Below, piece by piece: positions 49,001 through 63,049 of a stretch of DNA of 64,000 nt. The first letter of the stretch is position 1, and each line of letters opens with the position of its first letter. The position numbers were made by a program, and so were the translations under genes. This stretch comes from Solea solea (Eukaryota; Chordata; Actinopteri; Pleuronectiformes; Soleidae): positions 24,491,613-24,555,612 of the forward strand of contig NC_081135.1 of assembly GCF_958295425.1 (NCBI RefSeq), given 5' to 3'. Under the pieces are notes generated by a model, which saw only the letters and a program-made list of their open reading frames with translations, made no database searches and was not told where the DNA came from.

Positions 49001-50978
49001 ACTCTTGGACTTAGTGCTATTCCGCTCACCGTACTGACGAACATCCACGCAGATGGAGTCGATGTTGGTGAGGTTGGTCATGGGAAACTTCATGGCAGCG
49101 CAGGTGGACCACATGTTGTAGAAGAGGAAGACTGGCACGGCGGAGAAGCCGAACACACCGAGCCAGGCCACGCCAAGAACATATGTGAGGAACACAAACT
49201 GGGGAAACAGACATGGCACAATGTTGGAAATGGATGGGTTCAAAGGTCAAAAAACGGTGTTTAGCAGGCGGAAATGCAGATTAAACGCATTCCAACCTGT
49301 TTAACCCTTGATTTATTCAAAAAATGTTCAGTGAGTGAGAGCTTCTTCGTCTTTCTGCCCCTTTTTCCAAGATAACTTTCACTTTCAATATCTGGCAGTT
49401 ATTCAATCGTTTAGGAATTACGGTACTGAGAGGATGACGTCACAAACGTGTGACACACTGGTGAATCATAATGACACGTATACGGGCGCAAAGCTCTATT
49501 TCTCTGCTTTCTGGTATCCATCCATCCGTCTTCTACCACTTTATCCTCCACATGAGGGTCACGCGGGTGCTGTGCCAATCTCAGCTGACAAAGGGCGAAA
49601 GGCGGGGTCACACCCTGAACAGATCACCAGTCCATAGTTTTTGAATTTTGTCTAGGAGTTACGGTAATGAGGAGTAAGCATGCCAAATCCTGGGTTAAAC
49701 ATGTTTTTTGACTAGAAGGAATGGGGTACACACTCTTTATTTCCTATCATGCGCATGTTTCATTTATTTTTGGATGTAACTTTCAATCACATAGCATGTG
49801 TTGAAGCCATCCGTGTGTCAAAATTAGAATTACACACGTGTTGTATGGACATACCATTCCACTGATGCAGCGTCCGCAGATGGTCGTCTTGAACTCACTG
49901 TGCAGCTCCTTCACTGCACTGGTCGTGTAGAAGCCCTCGGCCAGCAGGATGATCCCATACAGGAAGAAAAATGAGGCAATGCCATAGATGACATACTGCA
50001 TCAGCTGTATTCTGTTTGGGAACAATGCTGCACATGAGTTATGCTGCTAAAGCTGCAGTGGGTCAAACTGTGAGCACAAATCATATAGTCTCAGCCTCCA
50101 ATGTAACACCTGGAGAGGGCCCCACTACAAATATATGACATACCACTGTCTGTTTAAGAAATTGCCGCATGCAATCATTTTTGTTAAGACATCACTAATC
50201 TGGGGCGGCTGATTAATCATCAACAGATGTTATGATTGAGCCTGAAGCCTTCCAACGACGCGAGGAGTGAAGCTAAGACCAAATGTGGAGGCAACAGGTG
50301 ATGCGTGTCTCTAGAAATCATCCAGATCGCCCATGTAGACATTAAACAGTGCACTCCAAGTCTATACCAACATAAAACATGTGTGCATTCCTGTCTCTTG
50401 TCAATTCCTCTTTTATTGTCTGGCCTAATGGATGCACTGCCACAAAGAAATGTCCATATTAGGAATGTTCTGAAGGATAAGGTGATTGCGGGAGACACTA
50501 TCAGCTAAAAATAGCCTACATAAAGTCACCCTCATGAAAAGACTTGAGATTGGACCTCTTTTTATTGTGCTGGTTATTTAAAGGCATACTTTCCATTTAG
50601 GATTTTATGTAACGGACTTTACTGTGATGTTAAAGATACAATATTTTGAACAACCACAGACACCAGGACCAGGACACTCTTGTAAAAGAGATTTCATTGA
50701 GTTTTTATTCCTGGTTAAATAAATGTTATAATAATAATAATGATAAAAAAAGACATTTTACAGACAAGCCATGTAGTTTGAGGTCACTTACATTTCAGTC
50801 AGCATGGCGTGGTCACTGGTGACCTTGGAGAAGTGGGCTTCCAGGATGGTCACAGTGCCAGTGAGAGCCACATGGCCGCATCCACAGAACAAGGCAACTC
50901 CGGAAAAGCAGAGGATCGTCGCCACCAGCGACGCGTACGGCACCCCGCCTAAACATTTAATGCAGCACTCAAAGCAAC
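46016..50978 (-). CDS. gpm6b: Glycoprotein M6B (proteolipid family, four-pass membrane protein)
   Basis: Minus-strand exons 50978-50792, 50011-49855, 49198-49030, 48598-48525, 48351-48286 and 46165-46016 join in frame and end TAA. They encode [19 protein letters not shown] with TM1, [20 protein letters not shown] (TM2), an extracytoplasmic loop start, [18 protein letters not shown] (TM3), a second loop with paired cysteines ([21 protein letters not shown]), TM4 ([15 protein letters not shown]) and the tail [18 protein letters not shown]. This is the PLP/DM20/M6 family; SRSKE..NSYT-like tail and ofd1 neighbourhood favour M6B over M6A. Known role: neuronal and glial membrane protein in neurite and membrane organisation, also linked to serotonin transporter trafficking. 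The first of these exons begins mid-codon (one base carried in), so at least one N-terminal exon lies upstream; a candidate is 56089-56092. With it, 268 residues. Confidence 0.93.
49505..49640 (-). repeat. Dispersed 'gatggactggcgacctgtcc' repeat, copy in gpm6b intron
   Basis: Reads 'tatccatccatccgtcttctaccactttatcc', then 'gggtcacgcgggtgctg' and 'caccctgaacagatcaccagtccat', the reverse orientation of the copy at about 53.7-53.9 kb. A very common teleost retroposon tail. Borders approximate. Confidence 0.65.
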
Positions 50979-51734
50979 CTGTGCAAAAAAAAGAGAGAAA
51001 AAGCTCTGTCAGTGACGAGTAACTTCCAACGGCGATAAAATCAATTATATGTCAACATCAGCCCCAATGTAAATGACCAATTTTCAGTTGCAGGACAGGA
51101 GGTGATCTCCAGGAAATGAAAGATGTTTATGTGGATTATGGATTATCAATTGAATTCTGTGAGCCAATGCACTGGGCAAGACACAAGGTACATTGTGGAC
51201 ATAATTCCACTACTCATCTGGTGTTATTAAAAGTTGTTTTTAACACTCCAAAGGAAACAATGAAGACGGAACAGAAATATCCGCTCTATATAAGCTGTAA
51301 CCAGCAGAAACAGCGCAGCCTGCTCCGTGCCACGGATTTTCCACAGTGCACACACTCTGCCTTTAATGTTTAATTTGACAATTCATCACTATACCTAAAG
51401 GGCATTAATGGCCATCCGGCAGGTCAGCGCAATGGGTGACTGCCAAAGTGTAATGGAAATCAATGGCAACGCACAATGAGGGGATGAAGCGACCCAGATG
51501 AGTCCGTCTCACACAGTGTGTTTTTATGCTTTGTGAAATGGAGCTAGTCACCACAGTTCTCTGTCTGTGGCTGCACGGACACAAACAACCCCAGAGTGCC
51601 TCCAATAAAATCCACATGTGTTTGACAGGATGTTGTAGAGTCATTAGGACATCCAGGTCAGGGGCTGTTTACTTTTTTATATATCTCTCATGTGCCCCAA
51701 ATCTGGCCACAGCTGAAGTCTTTAAACCTGCTGT

Positions 51735-51769
51735 AATATATATGTATATATATATATATATATATATTT
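51735..51769. repeat. (TA)n microsatellite
   Basis: About 35 bp of TA repeats with one G interruption. Confidence 0.9.
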
Positions 51770-53714
51770 ACAGTGTGCAAATGTGCAAAGAGGCATGGAT
51801 TGCTACCATAAAGTCAAGTTCTTCTCAGCTCTTTGAAGCATTTTAGTTTCTCTAAGCTCATTGCTTTGGTTTCCTGGCCAACAATATCAGTGTTTCTTTC
51901 ACAGCTCTTATCAGCATTGTTATTATATTCACACTTCAAAAATGATACAAAAACACATTCTGTTCCACAGCGAAAGATACATGTATAATTTGGGATGGCA
52001 AAACCTAATCTAATCTCCAAGTGAGTGTATATAAAGATAAAAAAAAAAGATATATCCACTTATTCTTCTTGAATCCAAACCGGTTTCCTACTACAGCTAT
52101 TTCTTGAATGTAGTAAGAAAAGGAATTACATATTGTGCAGCTGCAGACAACACGAGTACATCTTAGGTCAACACCACTTTGTGTTTGTCTTGAAGGGAGA
52201 AAAAAAAAAAAAGGTCATAACATTCTTTTCTACTCGCTTCGCTTCCTGTGTGAGACGAGAACGCCGAAAGTTCATCCGTGTTTGTGCTCTTTGCCACGAC
52301 AAAGGAAATTAAAGCAGATATACTGTGGCTTAGCCAGTACTTTTGCAGTCGGACGCTTTATCCTGACTGTTTGTGTAGTACAGGGAGATAAAAACATTTC
52401 TGTCCCATGGTGGGTGAACAAGAGTTGCCATGGCAGCATGTTAACCACAACTCAATGAGTTGTGCCCGCAGCGGAGTCGCTAACTTTGACCGCAGCCCAC
52501 ATTTCTCTGATGAGTATGTTGAGGAGGGTGAGTGGGCCGCTGGGAGCCAAAGCAGGATATTGAGCCCAGCTGCAAAGTAAATACGGTCCATTTAAAGGAA
52601 GAGTCACTCTTGTAGTGGATGTCACTGTCTGGTAGCTCTGATCCGGACGCACGCTACATCCCAGCTATAGGTCAATATAGGTCCTTCAGTAAGAAGCTGT
52701 ATAGATCTGTCTCTGTCTTATATTAAATGTGCGCAGAGTGACGACAGCTGTACTGCTTTGTGAATTCGTTTAAACCATCTTTTGAAATGTGACACTAGTA
52801 CTCCCAAAATCTGACACCATGGTCCTGTATATCAGGGTCAGTCTGATTTTTTACTGGATCTGGAAATAAAAAAAACAAAAAAAGAAATAAGTAGATGGAT
52901 AAAGTCCTAAATGTAATGGGCGACAATAAAAATGTCTTGAGTTGCTTTAAAACATCCACCAACCCTCTTCAGCGCCCCGTCACAAAGGAGGTCAAGCAAA
53001 CGCCGCTGATATTTGCCATGCTTTTCCTTCTTGGTGCAGTTAGAGAGAGAAACGTGTATTGTTTTAAAGTCATAATGAAGCATCGTCTTCATTAGTGTCC
53101 ATTCCACGAGAGTTGGCTCGCCTTTGCGGCCACCAGTCCATCCAGACTGAGGCATGTTGGTCGGCCATCTCCCTTTCTCGGTGGAGAAGAATTGTGTCAC
53201 TTATTGGGTGTAAGGCTTAATAATACCATACAGCCAAGCTTGTATTTTCACAGCTGGACTCAGCATTTTGGCAGGTTAGTGTAAGTCTGTTCTGGCAGAC
53301 TGAAACAACTCTGGCACATGGACGGACCCACTGCCGTGGTTCAACTCTCAGCAGCCTCAGCAATACTACGCTATTCACAAAAGAACCTCTGTGCAAAGGT
53401 TTGGTCCCAGAATCAGACGCCGGGGGAGAGAGAAACAACATCAAAGCTCAACACCTCTTTTGCACAGTCCTGCACAAAGTACCATGGGCACAGTAGTTTG
53501 CACTAAAAAAGAAGTCTCATTCGGAAAGTAATCATGGGATCTGTGAAATATCTTATTTGTCCACACAAATGAATCTGCTGACTTTAGAGAAGACAGCTGT
53601 GGATTTCAGACTCCTGACAACAACTTTGTTTTTTTTAATCTATTTTCTTTGAGGGGAGGTGGGGCTATGCTTTTGGATTAAATTTCAAAAGTCCAAAAAC
53701 CTGCAGATTTGGCT

Positions 53715-53910
53715 ATTAGGCAAATTGGACGCTCTAAATTGACCGTAGGTGTGACTGTGAGTGTGTGTGGTTGTTTGTCTCTATGTGGTCCCGTGATGGA
53801 CTGGCGACCTGTCCAGGGTGCACCCTGCCTTTCACACTATGTCAGCTGGCACCGGCGCCCCCTGTGACCCCCATGTGGATGATAAAGTGGCAGAAGACGG
53901 ACGGATGGGA
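53715..53910 (+). repeat. Dispersed 'gatggactggcgacctgtcc' repeat, plus-strand copy
   Basis: Shows 'aaattggacgctctaaattg', 'gtgatggactggcgacctgtccagggtgcaccctgcc' split around a 'gtcagctggcaccggcgccc' part, and the end 'gataaagtggcagaagacgg'. Same family as 49505-49640 in opposite orientation. Confidence 0.7.
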
Positions 53911-54954
53911 ACATCATTTACAAAATGGACTTCATGTGCTATTGAGGAAAACACAACACCAGGGATGAGAGTGATTAACTCCTCAGGAAATTGTTTACTG
54001 ATGTTACAAATCCAGCGAGAACTGGAGTCATTATCCGATAGACTTCCATTCAAACTGACTTCTTTATGCAACCAGCTACATTGCATACATTACATTGATA
54101 ACGGTGTTAATATTTCCGTTTAGCACCATGCCAGAATGAGTGTCATAGTGCTGTAGTTTGAGCAGGATGATGTACTCTGCAATTAGGGGGTGTTTTCTCT
54201 CAGCATCCTGCGTGGGTTTAGTACAGGAGTACAGGATATTGCAGTGTAAGCCTTATTATAAAGCATCCTCCTCCACAGGCAATAACAGCAGGAGGAGCTG
54301 GCGACTCAAACAACGGGCTTGTGCTCAATGGATCTTTGCTGGCTTGCTCAGAGCAGAGCACCGTAAATGAAAAGCATGCTTTTCCCTCTGATGACTTTCA
54401 CATGCTCCCCGACTACAGACGTGGTGAGACCTCCAGTCACCTCAAGACTTCAACCTCACACTGCAACAGAACACAACGAGAGACACAATAAGGAGAACAG
54501 CATGAAAAAGAGCTTGAAGGAGAGTCACAGGGACAACTTTGTGACATCAGAATCACGAGGGGAGAGGAAGAGAAAGCTGCTTGTGTGAGGAAGAGTGAGT
54601 GTGTCTGCATGTGGGGTATTGTGTGAGACAGAGATATTTAAAAAGAGAGAGAGAGACAGAGTCTAAGAAGTCCTGATACAAAGAGCCACTGTGTGCAGCC
54701 CGAGACTGTCCATCACACTGGACTTTCAGGGGCCATTCAGAATTGCAGTGAACCACAGTCCCGCTCTTCCGGCTAGCAGGCTGGAGGCCCAGGAAAAGCC
54801 CACTGCTGAGCTCCATTCTGTGTGCTGCACACAACTTGGCCACAGTGCATCAGAGCAGCCACTTCACACTCCAGGAGGAGGCTGTTAGGCAAATCAGCCA
54901 GTGTGTGAATAAGATGGTTCTGCCAAAACCAATATGAGTAACAGGTAAGCAAGC

Positions 54955-54980
54955 TGCAGACAGACAGACAGACAGACAAG
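54955..54980. repeat. (CAGA)n microsatellite
   Basis: Six CAGA units, seen directly. Confidence 0.85.
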
Positions 54981-56088
54981 TGACCACAACATCTAATCAC
55001 TGTGCTTGACAAAGCATTATTAGTCAACAGGAGTGAGCGGATACCATATATCATCACTGGTCCAATACTGGCCATAATTACTGGATCAGGAAAAAATGTA
55101 AAGTCTGCTATGATCACTAAACCCTAAATATGACATAAAAGTTTCAATAAACAACAGCAACATTCTGTAAAATAAAGGTATCTCCCACCACTGTAATGTG
55201 AACACGACATGAGTGGGGGCTGCACATGTTAAGAGTGCTGGGTTCTTATTAACAGCTAAGTTGCTTAAGGGCGGTAAAAAAAAAAGATTATATTGGACTG
55301 ACATTGGTATCTGTAGATACTCATGGGCATTGTATTGTATTGTAAAACTGGAATCAAGCCATCTCTAACAGACAACTAAGTCCAAGAAGAGTTTACCGTT
55401 TGCTGTGTTTCAGTTTTTCTAGTATTTCTTTAGTTACTTTGGAGTTTTTTATCACTTTGTTTAATAACCAGCAGCAAACACAGCCAAAGACAGTGGAGTG
55501 AGACAGGAAGGTGAAATGACAAGTAACAAATGTCCTCCATCTGGATGTTAGTCAGGAAGGTTAGAGTTCACGTTTGGGCCATTGACCCACAGGGCAACCT
55601 GAATTTTTCATGTTTTGACTACTTTTTACTACGAAAATTTGCTTTACACACATAAAGTTTTTACGTACAATGTCTACTAGCCCCTGTACTACTGAATTAT
55701 TACAGTTATTGACATACTGTTTATTTTAGTGTATGTTGTGTTTGTATAGTCATTTTTCAAACCTCCTGCAGCTGACCCTGCTCCATCACCCCCCCCTTCT
55801 CCATCCTTCAACAACAGCCATCAGGATGTGATTAGGGAACATCATCACTACAAAGCTGAAATCCTGCAGCAGCTGAAAACATCAGTGTAAAGTCGAAGCA
55901 TGTCTGTGTTCTCTCTTTAATTAAAAAAAAAATGGGAAAAACCTAATTTGATGTCCACACCGACGCAAGCACACGCAGGAACGTATAAGACGTATGCATT
56001 TCGTATCCAGACAAACCCCAGACACACACATAAACACACTTGGACGCACACAATTTGAGGTTAAGATGCTGCAACTGTTCCATCTCAC

Positions 56089-56092
56089 CCAT
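56089..56092 (-). CDS. gpm6b: Candidate gpm6b first coding exon (ATG plus G)
   Basis: On the minus strand ATGG is followed directly by a GTGAGA donor. Joining it to the exon starting at 50978 (phase 1) gives MGCFECC, the short N-terminus typical of the proteolipid family, in which PLP1 exon 1 likewise holds only the start codon and one base. Four coding bases are very weak evidence on their own; the support is the exact phase and the family precedent. Confidence 0.35.
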
Positions 56093-57790
56093 GAGCCCCC
56101 AACAGCAAGCTCACTTCCACCTCCATTTAAACTAGTTTTAATCTAACATCGAGCCTCATTGGTCACAGATGTGTATGTTTACAACAAATGTTAAGTATTG
56201 TTGTTTGCTTGCTCCAGTGGGGCGCACTGCCAAAACACCATTTATGAGAAACAGTCTCATTTTCCACACTACACACTCTGAGAGGAACACAACTAATGGC
56301 TATAATGGCCACCCCCGAGGGACGAGATACATCCGAGCCTGCAAATCTGTCAAAAGTGGTCCCATTGTTTACGTATTCAGCATCGGAAACTTACTCGGCT
56401 AATAGCCGTCGACTGCAGCTCCCAGACAGCTGCGTGTGAAAGAAGCTGAGAGAGACGCGCAACGATGAAGACGGACAGTGAGAAAGAAGCTGTGATGGCC
56501 GTAACAGCTGATATTTAATGCTCATCTGGACACAAGTAGAGGAGTACTGAATGAGCAGTTCCAACCTTTAATTTCCAAGGTTGGGACACCAACAATGGGC
56601 CTGATAATTTACAGCACCAGCCATATAGTTATGTCATTGGTTGGAGTTAGAGTCTGGGTGGGGACCTTTCATCATCCCACTTCCCCTCATTTTTGATCAC
56701 ATTTCATGCCTACTCTCAAATAAAACCACATCATTGCCAGCAATTAGGAAGTTATGTAGCAAACAGAATTACAACAAAATTAGCAGAGGTAATTAAACCT
56801 AATTAAACGCGACTAAAGTCTGTAGAAAATAAGAGAATGCTTTAGCGTTCCAGAAAATGACACACACAAAAAACTCGACAAAATAAAATAGATTTGGAAA
56901 AACAGAACAAATAGCCAATTCCAAATCCTTAAATGTGAGGACTACTGCTGTTCAAAGATGACAACCCTTTATAACTGTAGATGCACAGTCTGCCACTGGC
57001 TCAATAGAAAGAGCAAAACATAAAAACTCCTGCTGATTTCTACAAGAAGGGGTGAGCAAGTTAATGACACTCTGGCTTTCGTGTACACAGCCCTCATGGC
57101 CGTCTATTTGGGAGACTGGTAAACGTCTGCTTCATTTATCTTTGTCCTTGCCAGCGCCCCATCCACCTCATTAATCATCGGTCTGCCCCGAGCGAACAAC
57201 TCAGATGCACCCTGAGGTTTGATTGATCTGCGGCTGATCCTGCAACAGGCTTATTGTCCTGAAAAGTGACAGTAGTGCGATGACGGCCAGCGGCAACACA
57301 GCGTCCCTCCTGCGGGAGTGAGGTCTGCTCAAAACATCACACAGAAAGACTTTCGACTAATTAGACCATATAAAAAGCACAAATGCAAGACAAGCAGAGC
57401 GCATGCTCCCTGACACCGACAGCTGTCTTGCCGAGGCAGTGATGCACCATGTTTAAAATGATGTTTCACTTTGGCGCCTCCAGACTTGAACACAAGGACC
57501 CTGCCACTGATATTAGAAAGAAAAACCAATGCTGAGAAAAATCTACCAAACAATTGTGTTGAGTGAAACCAAGCAAGCAGTCAGGGGAAGGTTAAAGCCC
57601 CAGTAAACACAGCAGTGAAAAGAACTGCATTGGCTCTTTGTGAGTGCTCATTGGTACCTCTTTTGTCCTGCCACTGGTCTTGGTTTTCCTCTGATGGAGT
57701 TTCCATGGTTGTTTTTCTCCCATCCAGCAAAAATGCTTTCTTGCAGCAAAGTCTCTCTTCCTATCTCTCCCTTACTCTCCCCTCTACTGC

Positions 57791-57795
57791 TTCCT

Positions 57796-57834
<39 letters not shown>

Positions 57835-57835
57835 T
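57791..57835. repeat. (TC)n microsatellite
   Basis: Long CT/TC run within a broader pyrimidine-rich tract (about 57750-57850). Confidence 0.93.
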
Positions 57836-58130
57836 CTCATGCTTTCGGTCTCTCCTCCACATTTACACTTCCCATCGCATCCTGCCTCACGAAGGATCCA
57901 CATACGCTCCACTGTAAATCACACTTCCTGGATGCATGGTTTTCTTCAGAAGAGGCTTATATGCGTGTCTGTTAATCTACCAAATTATATGTTTGAAGTT
58001 GCTGTATTGGAATTCATCTTGACTCAAATAAATGTGCACTTTTTTTTCTCATTGTACCATGAATATCAATGTGGAGAAAGTGGATTGTGGACAGGAGAGT
58101 AGTGATTCCTACTATAGGAACACAATTAAG

Positions 58131-58151
58131 TGTGTGTGTGTGTGTGTGTGT
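58131..58151. repeat. (GT)n microsatellite
   Basis: About ten GT units. Confidence 0.9.
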
Positions 58152-58696
58152 TGACCATGGCTGAGCCCTTCATCTTTTGATTTGCACCATATGGCCTCTG
58201 CTCCTTCAGCATACATTAGCAAACTTTGACCGCTGTCTTTCCTCCATCTGGTGGCTTTTAACACACACATAAAACGACACAGGAAGAGGAGAGGGAGGCA
58301 GATCAACATTTCCTAAACCGGGGGAAAATGGATGTGTGTCCTCTGGGCTGACGTAAACAACAGCGGAAATATGTACGAATGAACGAGAGATGTCCAGGGA
58401 GGAGGTGAAGGGGAGACACGCGATGAAATTTGAGACGGGTGAAGGAGGTGATAACAAATGGAAGAACGAAAGAGAGAGAGAGAGAGTACAACAAAAACAA
58501 AGAGGATGATGTAGTGAGAAACTATTTGTTCAGTATAACAGAGACATGGGGGAGATGGATGGCAAGCGATGGCCGGAGGAACAGACAGCGAGAGGGAGAT
58601 GAGGACGAAAATCTTGGCTGAGTTTGTTTGGCAACAGCAGGCTGAGGAGCCCCAGGGGCATGCTAATGAGAGGACGGCCTTTCAGTGGTGAAGTGA

Positions 58697-58723
58697 GGGG
58701 GGGGGAGGGGGGGGGGGGGGCGG
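58697..58723 (+). repeat. G-rich homopolymer run
   Basis: Two G-runs, the longer about 15-16 bases, separated by a single A. It meets the simple pattern for a G-quadruplex. Confidence 0.8.
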
Positions 58724-61487
58724 TTGCTGGAGTGGCAATGAAGAGGGGGCTTCTCACGGATACCAGACCTCAGAGAGGAGCGGGATCAGCAGGGGAGGGG
58801 GAGCCTTAGGGGTCAGGGAAGTGAACTTAGCGGGGATCCCACAACAACAAATGCTGCACTCATCTGAAAGCGTTTTCACCGCCAGGCCCGTAAAACACCG
58901 GGGCGAACTGACATCATCCTCGTGAAAATGTGCGAAACAGAGCCGCGACACTGAGGAGGAGATAGCTCTTTGAACACTTCGCATGAGAGAAATGCAGCAG
59001 AGTCAGAGGAAGCTGTGCTTGCGATGAGAGGCTGTAAAACAGAACTAAATGCAGCACACTCAAGTGTGTGTGTGTGTAAAGACTATGTAGTGATACATGA
59101 GTGTATATGGACAGAAAAAGATGTTTGATGTTTGACCAGAGGCAAACACAAGCATCTGGGGGGGCCCTTTCAAGAGCCCCCCCCCCTCCTCTATAAAACG
59201 CAAAAGAGGGAAAGAATTACAGAGATTTAAGTTGTTTACATTTGAACTGTTACTTCAGTACATTCTGGCATCATGGACAACACATGGAATGTGGAGAATC
59301 CTTGTCTCTCTCTGCATCTACGACTCTACACTGACTATGTTTTATGTATCAGGCGTCATAAAAACAGCTTCAGCATGAAATCAGAGTAAAAGTCTCCAGG
59401 CCGCTCAGTTGCTTTTGTCTTTTTTTTTTCATAACTACACATGGTAGAAGTCACAAGTGTTCTATTTGAAGTTTTGTGAGAAACATTGTGCATCAGGCGT
59501 GGTCAGATCCTTTCAGACAACTGTAGAAAAACAAAAACCGGGATCTCTCCCCAAAGGCAAACCATGAACACAATTTCATTTGTGATGCCAAAGAGTACAG
59601 TATTTATATCCTTCACCTTGGCCTCAACATGTGTTTCACATAAAGACACGCAAGGAAAGCCCAGTGAGACAAAGGCATACGTAAACAAAACAATCTGATC
59701 GCAGTATAAATACAATCTTAGTTAAAGAATTAGCAATATGAGAGTCTTAACACAATAGGAGGCGTGTGACGATGTCAATGTGACAAATGGTCAGGCTGCA
59801 CAGTTCAACTGCATGGACATGATTTGACATCACAGTTCAGATGCTGATAGTGAAGTCTATTAACCAGCTGATGTCAGTCAGCTAATGCAAGTAGCACCTG
59901 TTTGATTCTGTACAGATCAAGCAAACAGTTCTCAAACATACAGAAAAAGCTTAAGCTTTGGTGATTTTGTTGGTGTTATTATTATTCTGTCACTGTTTGT
60001 CTTTGGTAACATTGGTCACATGATTCCTATTCTGCATCTGTGACCAGGTCCACTCGTGTGGAGCCGACAGGCTCGATCAGCATCGTTTAAAGTTCATATT
60101 TTAAAGTGATGCACTACAGTATGGACTTACCGTAGTTGTATATTATTGATTCAATGATGTGATAGGCTTACAAATAATTAATAAGATGCTACTAATGCTG
60201 CACAATTCAGTCGTCAGCATTTACAGTTCACTTGCTGTTGACTTTTAAACATCTGACTGTTTTGTGACGTAATGGGTGTGAGTTTGTCCACGTGACCATA
60301 TTTCACATCGTGTATATATATATATATAGTTATATAGTAGTCATTTGACTGATTGTGATGCAAATTTAATGACAGGCATAATATGTGAAGCAGTACGAGA
60401 TGAATGAGAAGACAGGCATGTTCAGACTTGTGAAGAGAAAGGGCCTAATTAGACTGCGACACCACCATGCCAGTGTCACCAACACTGTGACAAGCTAAGA
60501 GTGGCTGTGGGAATAACCATGTGAAAGTAGGAGGAAAGGCCCGAGCGCCGCTTTCTCAGCTACAGTGCGAGACAGCGCCACGCCCCTACTTGAGGACACA
60601 ATCTGAATGATGATGAAGCTCATACAAATGGAGACGGGGGGCTTCATTGTGGGTCAACCCATTTGTACGGAGAGACTTGGGGCCCTGAGGGCTCCTCAGT
60701 GTTCAGTCACCCGTGAGGACCTGCGCACAGCTTGGCTCACACTGAGGAAGGTTTTCTCAGGGAGTTCAGTCTGTGTCCAGACGTAAGCGCCACTTGAAAC
60801 ACTGACATCAGTCTGAGAAAGCAGGCTCACTACACCGGAGGAGAACTGAAAGCTTACAGATGTGTGTGGAGTGGCCCATGCGAGGTATGAGTATGTGTAA
60901 AAGAGAGGCAAATAGATAGTCAAAATAATCCCAGAATATTTTTGCTGCAATTGTATAACATGCCACAACATTCCCGTTACTGTTTTTAACAGTGTTGTGA
61001 GAGTGAAGACTTGCAGTCAACATCGTTCCAGTGAGTGTGGTGGCACCACTGACCTAAATTTGAGTGCAGGTCCTCTGTAGGTCAATGTCCTCTGTATGTT
61101 CTCATGGTTAGAGTGCTTAAATTTGGTCATTGATTGGTCTACTAAAGCACAGCACTACTAAGCCATTACACAGATCCATTCATTTGTTTGCTGACCCACT
61201 TTCCTCTGCTGTGGGTCTACAGCAGAACAAGAGCTTTACCAAATCCATGTACGACTTATGCCGAATAACGTATGCATCATATCATCCTATGAGTTCAACA
61301 CATAAGTAAATTAATTCTTGGTCTGCAATGAAAATATTAATATGCTTAATGTCAATCACTCACTGTGGCAAGACATGTGACAGTAAGAAAGGGAAAACCA
61401 CAGTGGGCCATAATGAGCCTTATGGTTCCCTGTTGGCTCTGTCACAAAGCTGTAAATAAGGAAAATATGGCTCCAAGGAACGAGCCA

Positions 61488-61612
61488 AACGGCGGTGTAG
61501 CGGTTAGCACTGTTGCCTTAAGACCCGCGTCGACGACCCAGTCGGAAAAAAAGATGTGTGTGGGTTTTCGCCAGCTACTCTGGTTTCCTCCCACAGTCCA
61601 AGAACAATCAAG
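61488..61612 (+). repeat. Degenerate tRNA-derived SINE-like fragment
   Basis: Contains 'ggcggtgtagcggttagcac', then 'gtgtgggttttcgccagctac' and 'ggtttcctcccacagtcca', the known wording of a teleost tRNA-derived repeat head, with internal decay and an A-rich end. Confidence 0.65.
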
Positions 61613-63049
61613 AAAAATCATAGAGCTTGTTTTAATTATTATTATTTAAAAAAAAAAAACAAGGAATAATCAGTTATGAAAAGTTTGTGATTATAAACTG
61701 ATATTGCCTTCTGTGCCTTTGTGATGTGTCAGCTAATGTTAAATATTTGTCAGTTATGCCCAAAGTTATGCTCTTTGAGCACTAAAATCTCTAACTAAAC
61801 TAAAACTCATTATTGAGTGCAACTGAACTGAATTTGTGCCAAATTTGAAGAAGTGTTTTTTTCATGTGTGCAGTTCCCCACAGAGGATAGACTTATTGTT
61901 GATTGAGTGAGCTGAGAGTTCAGATATTACATTTGAGGATTTGATGAGCCCAGGATGACTCAACATCAAAAAATCAAACCCCAACCCCAGTATATGGTGC
62001 ATCACATTGCTCTTCCTGTTGGAGAACTTTACCACAAGAGGAAAAGACCCTCACGTACACATTCTTCTTGCAGCGCATGGTGGAAATCCAACCTCTCCTC
62101 AATTTCAACCATTATTAACGGAGACATACTTTGTTTCTTGGCAGTTCTTGCGTAATATAATTTCCACGTAGATTTTTTTTGTGTGTGTGTGCCTCCACTG
62201 TAATTATAAGTGTTTGCCCAAACAATGCCGAGCGTATCCGACTCAGCACTTCTCTAATTGCATGTCTGTGTTACTAACGTGTCAGGTCTGGAAACAGCGC
62301 GACACTCACTTGGCGATGCTGGCAGCCATGTTTTTCCTCTAGAAATGACTTCACGTCCCTGACTCTCTGGCACCTCCACAGCCACTGTGGTTTTGGCCTG
62401 GGTGTGTTGAAGGGAGAGCAAGAGCCACAGATGCTTCATATTACCGTGGCTCCTTTGCTTATAGTAAGTTGGAAAGAGCCACAATGGTTTGGCTGCGCAG
62501 AACGCCGTCGCTTGGAACGAGTCTCCGAAATTTCAACTTGGAGTCAATAAATAAAATCACTGCCAGGTAAACTGAAACTGAAACCTGCAAAAGAGTTGTG
62601 CAGACAAAGGGAGGGAGACAGAAGTCTTTCTTTATATTTTGTAACCCCACATTCAGGCTATGAACTTCTGCCATTTTACAAAGAAGTAAAGTTTTTTGTT
62701 TTTTTTTGCATAATAGCGGTTTTGTTTTGGTCTTCAAAAAATATTCTAATGCTTTTGCTGTCATTGTGATCTCACATTATGGAGCCAGTGAATCAGGCAG
62801 GTAGAGCAAACAAACACCTCCATTATAACGCAATTATCCAGTTAGAATAATGCTACATAATAACCTCATTTCTACTGTGATAACACTTGGCCAAGAATAA
62901 TGAAAATACCCATAAATGGGCGCCTGTGGAAAAAAAAAGAGGGCTATAGAAATACACTTTGGGGTGTTATTCAGCTGTTTTAAAAAATATTTTACAAGCA
63001 ACCAAACAGTAAGTGACAAACCTAAATCCAGGAAAGAAAAACACACATT

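Larger units (their letters stand above)
50979..56088. other. gpm6b: Presumed first intron of gpm6b
   Basis: About 5.1 kb without recognisable coding exons. It contains a TA microsatellite (51735-51769), the dispersed repeat near 53.7 kb, a (CAGA)n run near 54955-54980, and otherwise unique DNA. Open frames here lack domain or splice support. Confidence 0.5.

Noticed and set aside
62254..62484. 76-residue minus-strand frame and a nearby ATGGCTGCC..GTGAGT as a gpm6b first exon
   Set aside because: The donor leaves two bases, but the gpm6b exon at 50978 needs one carried-in base; no family similarity.
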